Of a stretch of DNA of 64,000 bases, positions 42,141 through 50,776 are shown piece after piece (the stretch's first letter is position 1; every line of letters begins with the position of its first letter). The translations under genes were made by a program, and so were the position numbers. The notes under the pieces are model-generated. The model ran no database searches and had not been told where the DNA came from. It was given only the letters and a program-made list of their open reading frames with translations. The DNA is taken from assembly GCA_023229605.1 (NCBI GenBank), contig JALNYY010000002.1:62001-126000 (forward strand), in the 5' to 3' direction. Source of the DNA: Methylobacter sp. GTDB lineage: Bacteria > Pseudomonadota > Gammaproteobacteria > Methylococcales > Methylomonadaceae.

Positions 42141-42237
42141 GAATCTTTGGGAGTATTATCGGGGTTGCAATCCCGGCTTCCACAATTAGGCGAAAGCATA
42201 ATCAGATTAGACCAAGGCGATCACCTTGTAAAATTAA

Positions 42238-43296
42238 CTAAACCGAAAAATGCATATCATCTCGTCGTTTGCAGATATACCTATTGGTGTAAATTGAAAC
42301 ATCTTCAGCTACTTCTACAGCTATAATCTCAAAAGCTATCCTATTATCGCCAAGCCTTAAATAGAACAAATGTTCTTTTCCAAGGATGAATTTATCCAAT
42401 TTCCACTCAATTTCTTCAGGTTCTATAAGAAACAAAAACTCATCATCTGAATTATTTATTGATTCTTGTTTTAAAGCATAACCATTTCCAACCAGCTCCC
42501 ATTCATCACCCCAAACATTTCTTACTACTATACAATTATATGCATCATCATGGTCTTCTATATAGTTAAAATGCTTGCCATATAGTTTCTTTAGGATAAT
42601 AAAAACATCTTCTCGTTTTAATAACAGAAGCGCAACAATATCATTGTTAATAATTGATTCTCTGACGGACGCTGAAAGCGAAAGTGCGTCGGCTATGTCC
42701 GTCCATAACCTTATTATTGCTTTGTTGTTGTCCCCGTCATAATCCGTGTAAACACGATCCCAGTTAATATCGCAGTAGAGTAAAAAGAAAATAGTAAGTC
42801 TGAATTCCCTAATTCCACTATGTATGGCGGCATCAAGAGGGTGGCCTAGTGGATAATTAATATCGCCTCCTGCATCAACAAGCATTTTGGCGATTTTTAA
42901 TTTGATAATGCCTAAGTCGTTTTCTTCATATCGTTTTTTTAGCTTATTTTGTCTAAGAGCGCATTGGCGATGGGAAATCTCGCCATTACGAGACTGGTTA
43001 CCGATTATTAAAAGCTCATCCAAATAACATCGGCATTGATTCAATCTGGCAAACACAAGTCGGGTAAAAATTGATATTACATCTTCAGCTTTGTTTGGCT
43101 TTGCACCTATTTCAAGAAGAAGTTCTACAAGCTCAATATCGGTTCCGCCTATAGCGCTTATTAAAAACTGGCCTTCTCCGAGGTCAATATCACAATTAGG
43201 ATCAGCACCTTGCTCGCATAGGCTTTTGGCTAATTCTTTGTCCCTATTGTCCAAAGCAACGGCAAGCCGTCTATTTAGAGTTTTAATGGATGGCAT
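42238..43296 (-). CDS. Ankyrin-repeat protein with C-terminal virion-like domain
   Basis: 352 residues, reverse strand. The N-terminal 180 residues carry ankyrin-type repeats (NRRLAVALDNRDKELAKSLCEQGADPNC; GGTDIELVELLLEIGAKPN; KLKIAKMLVDAGGDINYPLGHPLDAAIHSGI). The last 90 residues (WELVGNGYALKQES, DEFLFLIEPEE, FYLRLGDNRIAFEIIAVE, YTNRYICKRRDDMHFSV) match the ends of the virion protein at 15,018-15,722 almost segment by segment, without its GGTGY insertion. It is not in a virion operon. Possible roles: phage-encoded defence or exclusion factor, or assembly modulator. The start has no clear ribosome binding site. Confidence 0.75.
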   Translation of the reverse strand: MPSIKTLNRRLAVALDNRDKELAKSLCEQGADPNCDIDLGEGQFLISAIGGTDIELVELLLEIGAKPNKAEDVISIFTRLVFARLNQCRCYLDELLIIGNQSRNGEISHRQCALRQNKLKKRYEENDLGIIKLKIAKMLVDAGGDINYPLGHPLDAAIHSGIREFRLTIFFLLYCDINWDRVYTDYDGDNNKAIIRLWTDIADALSLSASVRESIINNDIVALLLLKREDVFIILKKLYGKHFNYIEDHDDAYNCIVVRNVWGDEWELVGNGYALKQESINNSDDEFLFLIEPEEIEWKLDKFILGKEHLFYLRLGDNRIAFEIIAVEVAEDVSIYTNRYICKRRDDMHFSV

Positions 43297-43339
43297 GGAA
43301 ATGGATTTACAGTGAAAAATGTATTTTTTCCGAAGCGGC

Positions 43340-43747
43340 TTATTCTACCTTCCTGCCAAATGCAGTTTGTGACATCACATAAACAACATCTATAAAACGA
43401 GCGCTTGGATTTTGTTTGCATATTTCATAAGCCAGCGATAGAGCATGATCGTCATTATTAAATGGAACTTTCTTGTCGCCATTCGCCATCATTGACGATG
43501 CAAAAAAGCCCCCAAGAGTCCCGTTAAAGTCACCGTAAGCGCCAAAAGTACCGATGATTTTAACAACATCTTTTTCTTCTTTGCGATTAATGCGCTGCTT
43601 GGCATCGTAGGTTTCTATGAAAGTCGAGCAAGGCTCTTTCCCTATGCCAATAATGCTATTGGGCGGGTCAATTAGTTTTTCTGCCCATGCAACATTCCCA
43701 ACCAAAGACAACCCCATCACCACCCCAACAATAATTTTCTTCTTCAT
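43340..43747 (-). CDS. Exported small protein (periplasmic)
   Basis: 135 residues from the ATG preceded by GAAGGGA, skipping the upstream in-frame ATG at 43,771. A signal peptide (KKKIIVGVVMGLSLVGNVAWA) is cleaved before EKL. The mature part has two cysteines (EPCSTF, EICKQN) about 70 residues apart, an arrangement reminiscent of HdeA-type periplasmic proteins, but I cannot assign it. Probable moron gene next to the ankyrin protein. Confidence 0.6.
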   Translation of the reverse strand: MKKKIIVGVVMGLSLVGNVAWAEKLIDPPNSIIGIGKEPCSTFIETYDAKQRINRKEEKDVVKIIGTFGAYGDFNGTLGGFFASSMMANGDKKVPFNNDDHALSLAYEICKQNPSARFIDVVYVMSQTAFGRKVE

Positions 43748-43838
43748 TTTTATTCCCTTCGAAGTTATCAAACATTAAAAATCAGCCGAATTCTAACACC
43801 GATAACGGCTAAAGCAATGCGCGGGGGATCGCGTAAAC

Positions 43839-43880
43839 TCGGAAAACGGCTGTAATCCGCTATTTTTTAATCCATAACAT
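43839..43880 (+). promoter_or_regulatory. Phage late-type promoter P9
   Basis: Box TCGGAAAACG at 43,839 and TAACAT at 43,875; 36-nt offset. Drives the AlpA-like/AntA pair. Confidence 0.6.
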
Positions 43881-43915
43881 AACGACTCTATTATTTTTAC
43901 GGGGTCAGTTCAGTA

Positions 43916-44539
43916 ATGAGCAATTTAATAAAAAGCAACAGGGTGGCAAAACTTCTATCGGTGACGATGCACACCGTCCGCGATATGCGAGACGACGGGT
44001 TACTTCCAGACACCGTTACCGTTGGAAAAAGTCAGTTGTGGGTTGAATCTGAGATAGATAGCTGGCTAAAGCATAAGCTAGCCGCAAGAGAATGGTGCAG
44101 CATGGATATGGTTGATAGTATGCCTTGGCCCCCCGTTTTTATGAAACCGAAACAGGTGGCGAGCATTTTTAAAATATCTACGGCCAGTGTTTTTGCATTC
44201 ATTAAATCCGGTAAATTGCCAAGCGGCATTTTTATATCAAAGAAAAGCTCTTATCGGTTGGTTAAGTCTGAAGTTGATGACGTCATTAATCGGCTTCTTT
44301 TAGAAAGAGATGGTACCGACAAGCTGCCTTGTTCGCCTGTATTTCTTGGTGTAAACGACGTTTCCATGAAGCTAGGGTTTCCCGATTCTGATTATGTTAG
44401 CAAACTCGGCAGGGAAGGTAAGTTGCCTAAAGAAATCACATTGGGTACAAAGCGGCTCTGGGTTGAGTCGGAGATCGATGACTGGATCGCCCAGAAAATG
44501 GCGGATCGTGATGCTGGGATTGTTGGTGGTGCGGAATGA
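43916..44539 (+). CDS. Triple AlpA-like DNA-binding protein
   Basis: 207 residues made of three consecutive AlpA/MerR-type winged helix-turn-helix units: residues 4-58 (NRVAKLLSVTMHTVRDMRDDGLLPDTVTVGKSQLWVESEIDSWLKHKLAAR), 75-130 (PKQVASIFKISTASVFAFIKSGKLPSGIFISKKSSYRLVKSEVDDVINR) and 142-200 (VNDVSMKLGFPDSDYVSKLGREGKLPKEITLGTKRLWVESEIDDWIAQKMADR). AlpA proteins normally have a single unit and activate excision genes. A three-unit protein could bind a long or repeated operator. It is co-transcribed with the AntA gene (ATGA overlap). Confidence 0.75.
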   Translation: MSNLIKSNRVAKLLSVTMHTVRDMRDDGLLPDTVTVGKSQLWVESEIDSWLKHKLAAREWCSMDMVDSMPWPPVFMKPKQVASIFKISTASVFAFIKSGKLPSGIFISKKSSYRLVKSEVDDVINRLLLERDGTDKLPCSPVFLGVNDVSMKLGFPDSDYVSKLGREGKLPKEITLGTKRLWVESEIDDWIAQKMADRDAGIVGGAE

Positions 44540-45288
44540 AAGAGCTAATAAGAATCGAAAGTCGAGAAATCGGTAGCTCTGTTTCAGCAAGGGAGCTTTA
44601 TATCGGGCTGGGTTTAAATGCCGTCAATTGGTCGAGGTGGTCAAAAGAAAACATAGATAAAAACACCTTCTTTTCTAATGGTGTTGATTTTATTGAACTC
44701 TTCATTATGAAGAGCCGGGAAAATCCAAACCCGCCAAAGGATTACGCAATTTCAATCGAGTTCGCCAAGCACATTGCTATGCAAGCCAGAACCGATAAAT
44801 CGCATTTATACCGGCAGTACATGATCGATTGCGAGAATAAATGCAAAGCGACGCAACAATTACAAGTTCCGCAAACATTCTCTGAGGCTTTAAAGCTCGC
44901 CTATGAGCAATCGGTTGTTATTGAGCGCCAACAAAAGGTCATCGAAGAAAAAGATCATTCAATCGCCAACAAAGACCAGTTAATTGTCGCCTCCAACGAG
45001 GCCAGCATAAAAGCTGGTGAAATTTTGGTGCGCGAGTTCGTGAAGTCCAACGATTTAATCGACTTGGGAGAAAAGCAGTTTTATGAATGGATGCGTGAGC
45101 AGGGTATCTTGCTTAAAAACGGCAGGGAACCAGATCAAAAATACGTTAAGCGTGGATATTTCACATATAAGCCTTCAGAAGAAATGTATGGTGGAAAATT
45201 CCGCCATACATTAAGAATCACACCACGCGGCAAGGTCTGGCTGGCAGGAAAGTATTTGGCTTATTTGGACAGCGAGGTAACGGCGTAG
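44536..45288 (+). CDS. AntA/AntB antirepressor with KilAC-like C-terminus
   Basis: 250 residues. N-terminal AntA domain (IGSSVSARELYIGLGLNAVNWSRWSKENIDKNTFFSNGVDFIEL ... DYAISIEFAKHIAMQARTDKSHLYRQYMIDCE), central coiled coil (EQSVVIERQQKVIEEKDHSIANKDQ) and a KilAC-like end (GEKQFYEWMREQGILLKNGREPDQKYVKRGYF ... RITPRGKVWLAGKYL). Acts against a phage repressor. Third antirepressor-type gene of the window. Confidence 0.9.
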   Translation: MKELIRIESREIGSSVSARELYIGLGLNAVNWSRWSKENIDKNTFFSNGVDFIELFIMKSRENPNPPKDYAISIEFAKHIAMQARTDKSHLYRQYMIDCENKCKATQQLQVPQTFSEALKLAYEQSVVIERQQKVIEEKDHSIANKDQLIVASNEASIKAGEILVREFVKSNDLIDLGEKQFYEWMREQGILLKNGREPDQKYVKRGYFTYKPSEEMYGGKFRHTLRITPRGKVWLAGKYLAYLDSEVTA

Positions 45289-45298
45289 CCAATGCCTG

Positions 45299-45340
45299 CC
45301 GGAAAATCCACCGATACCCGCTTTCAGTCATGGCGATAAT
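45299..45340 (+). promoter_or_regulatory. Phage late-type promoter P10
   Basis: Box CCGGAAAATC at 45,299 and GATAAT at 45,335. The -10 sits in the centre of a perfect 13-bp inverted repeat: TTTCAGTCATGGC (45,322-45,334) and GCCATGACTGAAA (45,343-45,355), whose right arm holds the start codon at 45,346. The predicted transcription start is at or near the ATG, so the mRNA may be nearly leaderless. Confidence 0.75.
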
Positions 45341-45345
45341 AAGCC

Positions 45346-48300
45346 ATGACTGAAAATACCATAGACACCTTTATCGCCATTGAAGCCGCCGCGCATACCG
45401 GGGCTTTTGGCGACAACCCTATGCCCACGCCGACCGATGCGCAGGCCATAGCCGGTAATTACAAACTTGGTCGGGTAAGCATCTACGGCATACCCGTTTC
45501 CATTGAGCAGCCCCGGCACTCATACCGCACCGGACTAGATCAGAACGGTACCCGCTGGACTTCTCGGTTAGCGGCACATTACGGCTTTTTCCCCAAGACC
45601 AAGGGCGCGGATGGCGACCCGATTGACTGCTTTATCGGATTTTACCCGCAAGCCGAATACGCCTACGTGATTAATCAGCATGTGTCCGGTTGCTTCGATG
45701 AGCACAAGGTCATGCTCTGTTTCCCAGATGAGAACAGCGCACGGCTGGCCTATCTGCAAAGCTACGATAGGGGCTGGGACGGCCTGCATGACCTGACCGT
45801 CGCCTCAATTTCACAACTCAAATGGTGGCTTAAAAATGGCAACCACAAAAACCCATTATTGCCGAACCACTTACCCTACGAAGGATTTGAAACCATGACA
45901 CAGCAAGTAACTTGGGATAACGCTGCAAACCCTAACGGCATGAGCCTGGACAAGCTTTTGTACGAAATCAAACGAGCAGATAGCCGTGAAGGCTTGATAT
46001 TTGATGCCTGCACGATGGCTGACATTCTGGAAGATTCCGATCAGGTCATGGTGCTGGATGCCCTGGTCACGCCTTACGCCAAACTACAGCGCAAAATGGA
46101 CATGCTAAAAATCATCATGGAGCGCACCGGCGGCACGATTAAACCGGAAGCCCTACAGATTAGTGATCCGTTTAAATCAGGCGGCGTACTGCAAGTGGCG
46201 GCAGTGTTCGAGCTATCCGACGGGCAGACCGTTTCTATCTTTTTCCATAATCCCGACGTGGACCCGAAAAAGATCATGCCGACGGATGAGCTCATCAGCT
46301 GGAAATGGCTGCTGAACAAAAAAGATGTGACTATTGTTGTCGCTCCTGAAAAGGGTGTGGATTTGAATGTTAAACAGGTCGCAGAGCGTATTATCAGGCT
46401 GGCCGAAAAGAACAGCGTCGCGTTCCAAAGAGCCAACGCAAGCCGCGCTGCGAAAATGCAGGGGATTGAAGACATCAAGACCGAAATTACCGGGCTTGAG
46501 GCCGAATTAAAGGCCGTGCAGCATGAGCTTGAAGTGGCTAAGGTTGAGGTAGCGAAGGTTGAGGCTGAGGATAGGGCGGCTAATAAAGCCGATGAATCAG
46601 CAATCGACCCGACCTCGCCAGAAGGTTACGCAAAGATAAAGGGTATAGGCAACATGGAGTTGCGCCATCAAGATGCACTTGATGATTTTTTCCAGGGGCG
46701 GATTATCGCAGTTAGAAATGCGTTAATGGATGTCGGATGGAGCGGTGTAAGACAAAAGGGGAATTATGACTTATCTAAAAACGGCTACGTCGCGAAGTTC
46801 AATTTCAAGCGTGTCGGTGCTGGCGCCAATGTGGTTGGTTATTATGTATCTGTCATGGGTGGTAAGGATATTCAGGCAGAGGTTGGGGATAGGTTAACTG
46901 GAACACCAGCCGATGTAGCTGCATCAGTTGATGCGGTTGTAACTAATTCAGGGCAAGTTACACAAGCCAATTATCCGGCCCAAGAATCAAATATAACGTC
47001 AGATACTGAAATTACGCCGCAAGCAGAAGAGGCAGGAGCGGAAACTTCTGAGCTAAATCAAGCCACGTCTTTTGATAAATATATGTCCGATGCGGACGGT
47101 GATTTATATGGCGCGGCAAAAAATTATTTCAAAGCCGAATTGCAGAATAAGGTTGTGAAAACAGTTATTGGCGACGTCCATATTATCGGATCGACTCTAA
47201 CTGAAATGAAGCGTGGGCTAAAGCGAGATGAGATTAAGGCTAATTTATTTTCGTTTATTGAGCCTATCTTGACGAATGGATCTTATAAAGGAAAAGAGGA
47301 GTTAAATAAACTACGCCACGATAGTTTCATAGCATTTCACTTTTTTGAATTGGACAATATTGAGATAGGTGAGTATTTGGTCAATGCGGGTGTTACCGTT
47401 GCTCAGCGAGTAAGCGGAGAGCTGGAGTTTGACTTGTCAGCCTATGGACTAGGCCATAGCAATGAAGCAAGGTGGAAGAAAAGAATTGGGGCTAACCCGC
47501 TGTCCCGGTCAAGAGCCGAGGACGAATTAGCCCCACAAGAGCCGGGAAAACCGGTTCTTGATTCAAGTATAGGCCTTGATAATGGAGGTGTCAATATCGT
47601 TATTTTAAAAGTTTTTGATAAGGATGGTAATGAACTTGTTGAGCTTGAGGACGACATTGAGCAAGAAGGGCATGAAGTAGTTGAACATCCGCCAAGTGAA
47701 AGTGATACAGGTATTGAACAATCTTTGATCGATACCTACGATGCCACATATATCAAGGTGGCCGATAAAATAACAACTGCCGTTACTGAGATCAACTGGG
47801 ATGCAATTATTGATACCAATACAGCCGACATAGAAGCCCGTCAATTAAAAGAAAAAGTCGGTAATGGCGAAGAAATTAAGCAAGCCAGAAAAAACTTAGA
47901 AGATGCCGGAATTGACTATCAGTTAGCTGTCATAGCTGAATTACCCGGATTATCGCTATATTCGCAGGCCATAGTTAATGGTCGGGATGCAATTGACAAG
48001 ATTTATGACGCTGGTAAAAATGGCCTAATAAAATCAGGAAAAGAAAAACTGGCAAGCCTATCGGAAGATGCGACGCTGGAAGAAAAAGCGGCGGCGGTGT
48101 TTGCGGCAAAGGGGATTGAGGGCTATAACGGCGAAAGAATAATCAGCGCTATCAGAGATAAAAACATTGAAGATTTGCGCTCAATGCTTGGCAACACCGA
48201 CAACAAAGCGTCCCGCACTGTATTTGAAATGGCAACCGGCATTAAGCTGGAAAAAACAGTTAAAGGCACTCTGGCGCAGATCGACGAATGGGTTGGAGTT

Positions 48301-50085
48301 ACGCCGGAACAAAGAGCCACTATCGAAGCCGAAAAACAAGCGTTACGCGATGCAGATAACCTGCTGTCAGATCTTAAATATGCCTGGCATCCCTTAGAGC
48401 AGGCTAAGGCGAAAACCGACGCCGGCATTGAAACAATGCAAGAGCTGGTGATCAGAAAATTCAAAGAAGGCTACCAGCGCATCGAGACCTCTAAAAGAGG
48501 TGTGGCGACTGCATACTGGATGGTAAAATCGGCTAACGAGTCTATCGGGTTTAAAAGGGTAAAAATCTTCAATGCGTTCTTAAAGGCGGCTTTGGCTTAC
48601 GGCGGTTCTGAACCGGGTGGTATGAAAAAGGCGTTAACTGCGCTTGGTATTGAGTCGGAATCGGCGGCGCTTACACCGGTTGAGTTGGTCAATGCGGCTT
48701 ATGCCTTCAACGCCACAGACGACTTCAAAGAATGGCTGTCCGAATCTGTCGATAAAACTGAACAAAGCCCATTTTTAACCGCCAAAGCGATGGACGAAGC
48801 GGCCAAGCGCAACGGCGCGGATATTGAATGGGGCTTCTTCGGTAGGGCAGCACTGGATAGCGTGGTGGGTGATGGTGATCCAGATATTGAGCTTATCGAT
48901 GAAGATGAGTTGGGCGCAACCTTCGAGCCGGATAGCGACGACGGCGCTGTTTTTGACTCTGTTATACTGGATGGCGTGGATCAAGATGGATATGTCGGAA
49001 AAATCAGCAAGGACGGCGCTGTAGCTGGCAGAATCGACATTGGCGATGATGGCAAGGCGCTGGTATTTGTTGGCGAAAGCGGCGATGTACGGGTTAAGTT
49101 TGCCAGCGGGGTATCGGCTGGTTATTCGGACGATGATGCGGTTGAAATGATTGATTCCTTGTTTAATGTTCCACAGGTCGATGCTGATATAATAATCGAT
49201 CCACAGCCTACCCAAGAGGAAGAAATATTGCCAGTAATTGAGCCAGTATCCAAGGCCGAAGATGCCCAGGTTATCCCCACCGGCAACACTGAGATTGATA
49301 AACAATGGGCAAAGCTGAAATCACTCGCCGCCTTGCAAGAGCGCATGAAAGCGGCCAACAAGATCATCAAAAGCAAAACCCTGTCCGATGAGCAAAAAAA
49401 GCAGCAGTTAACGGCGGCGGGAGAAGATTACGACCGCCTGATGAAACCAGACTTTGGCGGAAGAATCGGCTATGCCGATTATCTGCTGACCAACAACAAC
49501 GCGGTAATTGGCAATACAAGAAAGCGTATCGCCCAACTGGAGGCTCAAGAATTGGCAGAAAGCCTTGCGGCCAGCGGGGATCGTGAAACGTCGTATGATT
49601 TTGACGGCGGCGTTATCGACCTGGATTACGGCGATGACCGGCTTCGAGTCCATTTTGACAAAAAGCCGGGTTCGGATATGATCAGCAAGCTAAAACAAAA
49701 CGGCTTCAAGTGGTCATATACTAATGATGCATGGCAACGGCAGTTGACTGATAATGCTATTTCAACAGCCAATTATCTGTTCGGCACCCAGATTCAAACC
49801 GCAGCATCGGCCATGAAGGAAGAAGTGAACAAGCCAAGGGGTGATGTTGTTGTCCCGGCAGCAATTAAACCTGAACAAACACTGGAAAACTCTATGAAAG
49901 CAGCTTTTGAAGCAGAACTTGACGCACTGAAAGCCGAAACCGATATTGAAGCTTTCGACCGCAGGCTGGATGAAATAGCCGGTCGGATTGAAGGGGCTGG
50001 GTTAATGGAAGAACTGGATGCTGAACTTAATGCAGCGGCGGACGTTTTGACGGCATTGCTGGCTGAGGCTGAAAAAGCGGCTTAG
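45346..50085 (+). CDS. Giant polyvalent protein: pyrophosphatase-like + DarA-N domains
   Basis: 1,579 residues. Residues 35-165 resemble inorganic pyrophosphatases: RVSIYGIPVSIEQPR, HYGFFPKTKGADGDPIDCFIG (DGDPIDC at 89-95 fits the PPase signature), FDEHKVMLCFPDE. Residues about 185-365 form a DarA-N-like module (ADILEDSDQVMVLDAL, VFELSDGQTVSIFFHNP, WKWLLNKKDVTIVVAP, EKNSVAFQRANASRAAKM). Long helical and acidic linkers follow. Near 1,420-1,480 a LRVHFDKKPGSDMISKLKQNGFKWSYTNDAWQRQLTDNA unit is typical of polyvalent proteins. These proteins are packaged and enter the cell with the DNA to block restriction and other defences. Own late-type promoter and terminator. Confidence 0.75.
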   Translation: MTENTIDTFIAIEAAAHTGAFGDNPMPTPTDAQAIAGNYKLGRVSIYGIPVSIEQPRHSYRTGLDQNGTRWTSRLAAHYGFFPKTKGADGDPIDCFIGFYPQAEYAYVINQHVSGCFDEHKVMLCFPDENSARLAYLQSYDRGWDGLHDLTVASISQLKWWLKNGNHKNPLLPNHLPYEGFETMTQQVTWDNAANPNGMSLDKLLYEIKRADSREGLIFDACTMADILEDSDQVMVLDALVTPYAKLQRKMDMLKIIMERTGGTIKPEALQISDPFKSGGVLQVAAVFELSDGQTVSIFFHNPDVDPKKIMPTDELISWKWLLNKKDVTIVVAPEKGVDLNVKQVAERIIRLAEKNSVAFQRANASRAAKMQGIEDIKTEITGLEAELKAVQHELEVAKVEVAKVEAEDRAANKADESAIDPTSPEGYAKIKGIGNMELRHQDALDDFFQGRIIAVRNALMDVGWSGVRQKGNYDLSKNGYVAKFNFKRVGAGANVVGYYVSVMGGKDIQAEVGDRLTGTPADVAASVDAVVTNSGQVTQANYPAQESNITSDTEITPQAEEAGAETSELNQATSFDKYMSDADGDLYGAAKNYFKAELQNKVVKTVIGDVHIIGSTLTEMKRGLKRDEIKANLFSFIEPILTNGSYKGKEELNKLRHDSFIAFHFFELDNIEIGEYLVNAGVTVAQRVSGELEFDLSAYGLGHSNEARWKKRIGANPLSRSRAEDELAPQEPGKPVLDSSIGLDNGGVNIVILKVFDKDGNELVELEDDIEQEGHEVVEHPPSESDTGIEQSLIDTYDATYIKVADKITTAVTEINWDAIIDTNTADIEARQLKEKVGNGEEIKQARKNLEDAGIDYQLAVIAELPGLSLYSQAIVNGRDAIDKIYDAGKNGLIKSGKEKLASLSEDATLEEKAAAVFAAKGIEGYNGERIISAIRDKNIEDLRSMLGNTDNKASRTVFEMATGIKLEKTVKGTLAQIDEWVGVTPEQRATIEAEKQALRDADNLLSDLKYAWHPLEQAKAKTDAGIETMQELVIRKFKEGYQRIETSKRGVATAYWMVKSANESIGFKRVKIFNAFLKAALAYGGSEPGGMKKALTALGIESESAALTPVELVNAAYAFNATDDFKEWLSESVDKTEQSPFLTAKAMDEAAKRNGADIEWGFFGRAALDSVVGDGDPDIELIDEDELGATFEPDSDDGAVFDSVILDGVDQDGYVGKISKDGAVAGRIDIGDDGKALVFVGESGDVRVKFASGVSAGYSDDDAVEMIDSLFNVPQVDADIIIDPQPTQEEEILPVIEPVSKAEDAQVIPTGNTEIDKQWAKLKSLAALQERMKAANKIIKSKTLSDEQKKQQLTAAGEDYDRLMKPDFGGRIGYADYLLTNNNAVIGNTRKRIAQLEAQELAESLAASGDRETSYDFDGGVIDLDYGDDRLRVHFDKKPGSDMISKLKQNGFKWSYTNDAWQRQLTDNAISTANYLFGTQIQTAASAMKEEVNKPRGDVVVPAAIKPEQTLENSMKAAFEAELDALKAETDIEAFDRRLDEIAGRIEGAGLMEELDAELNAAADVLTALLAEAEKAA

Positions 50086-50094
50086 GTAGTAACG

Positions 50095-50128
50095 AATGAC
50101 GGTCACGATTGGTTGACCGTCATTTTTA
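50095..50128. terminator. Rho-independent terminator between convergent genes
   Basis: An 11-bp perfect stem AATGACGGTCA/TGACCGTCATT with an 8-nt loop is followed by TTTTA on the + strand. It ends the giant-gene transcript and may work for the opposing genes. Confidence 0.85.
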
Positions 50129-50143
50129 CGTATTTTCGAGCGT

Positions 50144-50488
50144 CTAACTATCATTTTCACCAGAAATAATAATTCTCCATGCGGTTTTAATGCGCCATAT
50201 TGCTTCTTTAGCAAATTTCTGAAATACGCCGTATTTGGGATAAACAGGCTCAGGCTGCATAATTTTGTAGCCATCTTCGCCATCTTCATTAGTCCAGGTT
50301 ACTATCGGGAATGATGTGCTTGAATTAAAGCCAACTGCGACTAATCCTCCAGACCCGGCTTGTATGCTTTGGAGTTGTTCAATTTCTATAGGAAATGCTT
50401 TTTTTGCTATTTCCAGGTTTTCAGGTTTCATAACAACATCGGTTCCATTTTGGAGCATGTCATAAATTATTTTTGCGGATTCGTTCAT
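50144..50488 (-). CDS. Hypothetical protein
   Basis: 114 residues, reverse strand, ATGA overlap with its upstream neighbour. MNESAKIIYDMLQNGTDVVMKPENLEIAKKAFPIEIEQL, beta middle (GLVAVGFNSSTSFPIVTWTNEDGEDGYK). No motif recognised. Part of a reverse-strand island between the two giant genes. Confidence 0.55.
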   Translation of the reverse strand: MNESAKIIYDMLQNGTDVVMKPENLEIAKKAFPIEIEQLQSIQAGSGGLVAVGFNSSTSFPIVTWTNEDGEDGYKIMQPEPVYPKYGVFQKFAKEAIWRIKTAWRIIISGENDS

Positions 50489-50727
50489 TTGTTATCCTGT
50501 TTTTGATTGGCAATTCTGGCCTTAATCTTATCAAATTCTTGTTGATCCACAGTCACCATAATCGACGGTGGCGGCATTCTAATCTGTAGCCGTACCACCT
50601 CAGCAAAAAGCGATTTACGATCAATAATTAACGCCTTGGCAAGCGCCATGACTGCAAGTTCCCTAGTAATTTGCCCATATTCAACTTGCCTGACAAAATG
50701 GCGGGTAATATGGCAATCCAAGGACAT
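50485..50727 (-). CDS. Hypothetical protein
   Basis: 80 residues. SLDCHITRHFVRQVEYGQITRELAVMALAKALIIDRKSLFAEVVRLQIR is helical; the end is polar (FDKIKARIANQKQDNK). Coupled to the following gene, so they probably act together. Confidence 0.5.
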   Translation of the reverse strand: MSLDCHITRHFVRQVEYGQITRELAVMALAKALIIDRKSLFAEVVRLQIRMPPPSIMVTVDQQEFDKIKARIANQKQDNK

Positions 50728-50776
50728 TTTTAGAATATCATCCCATAGGTCGTTTTCTGTAAATTTGCCAGTTAAA

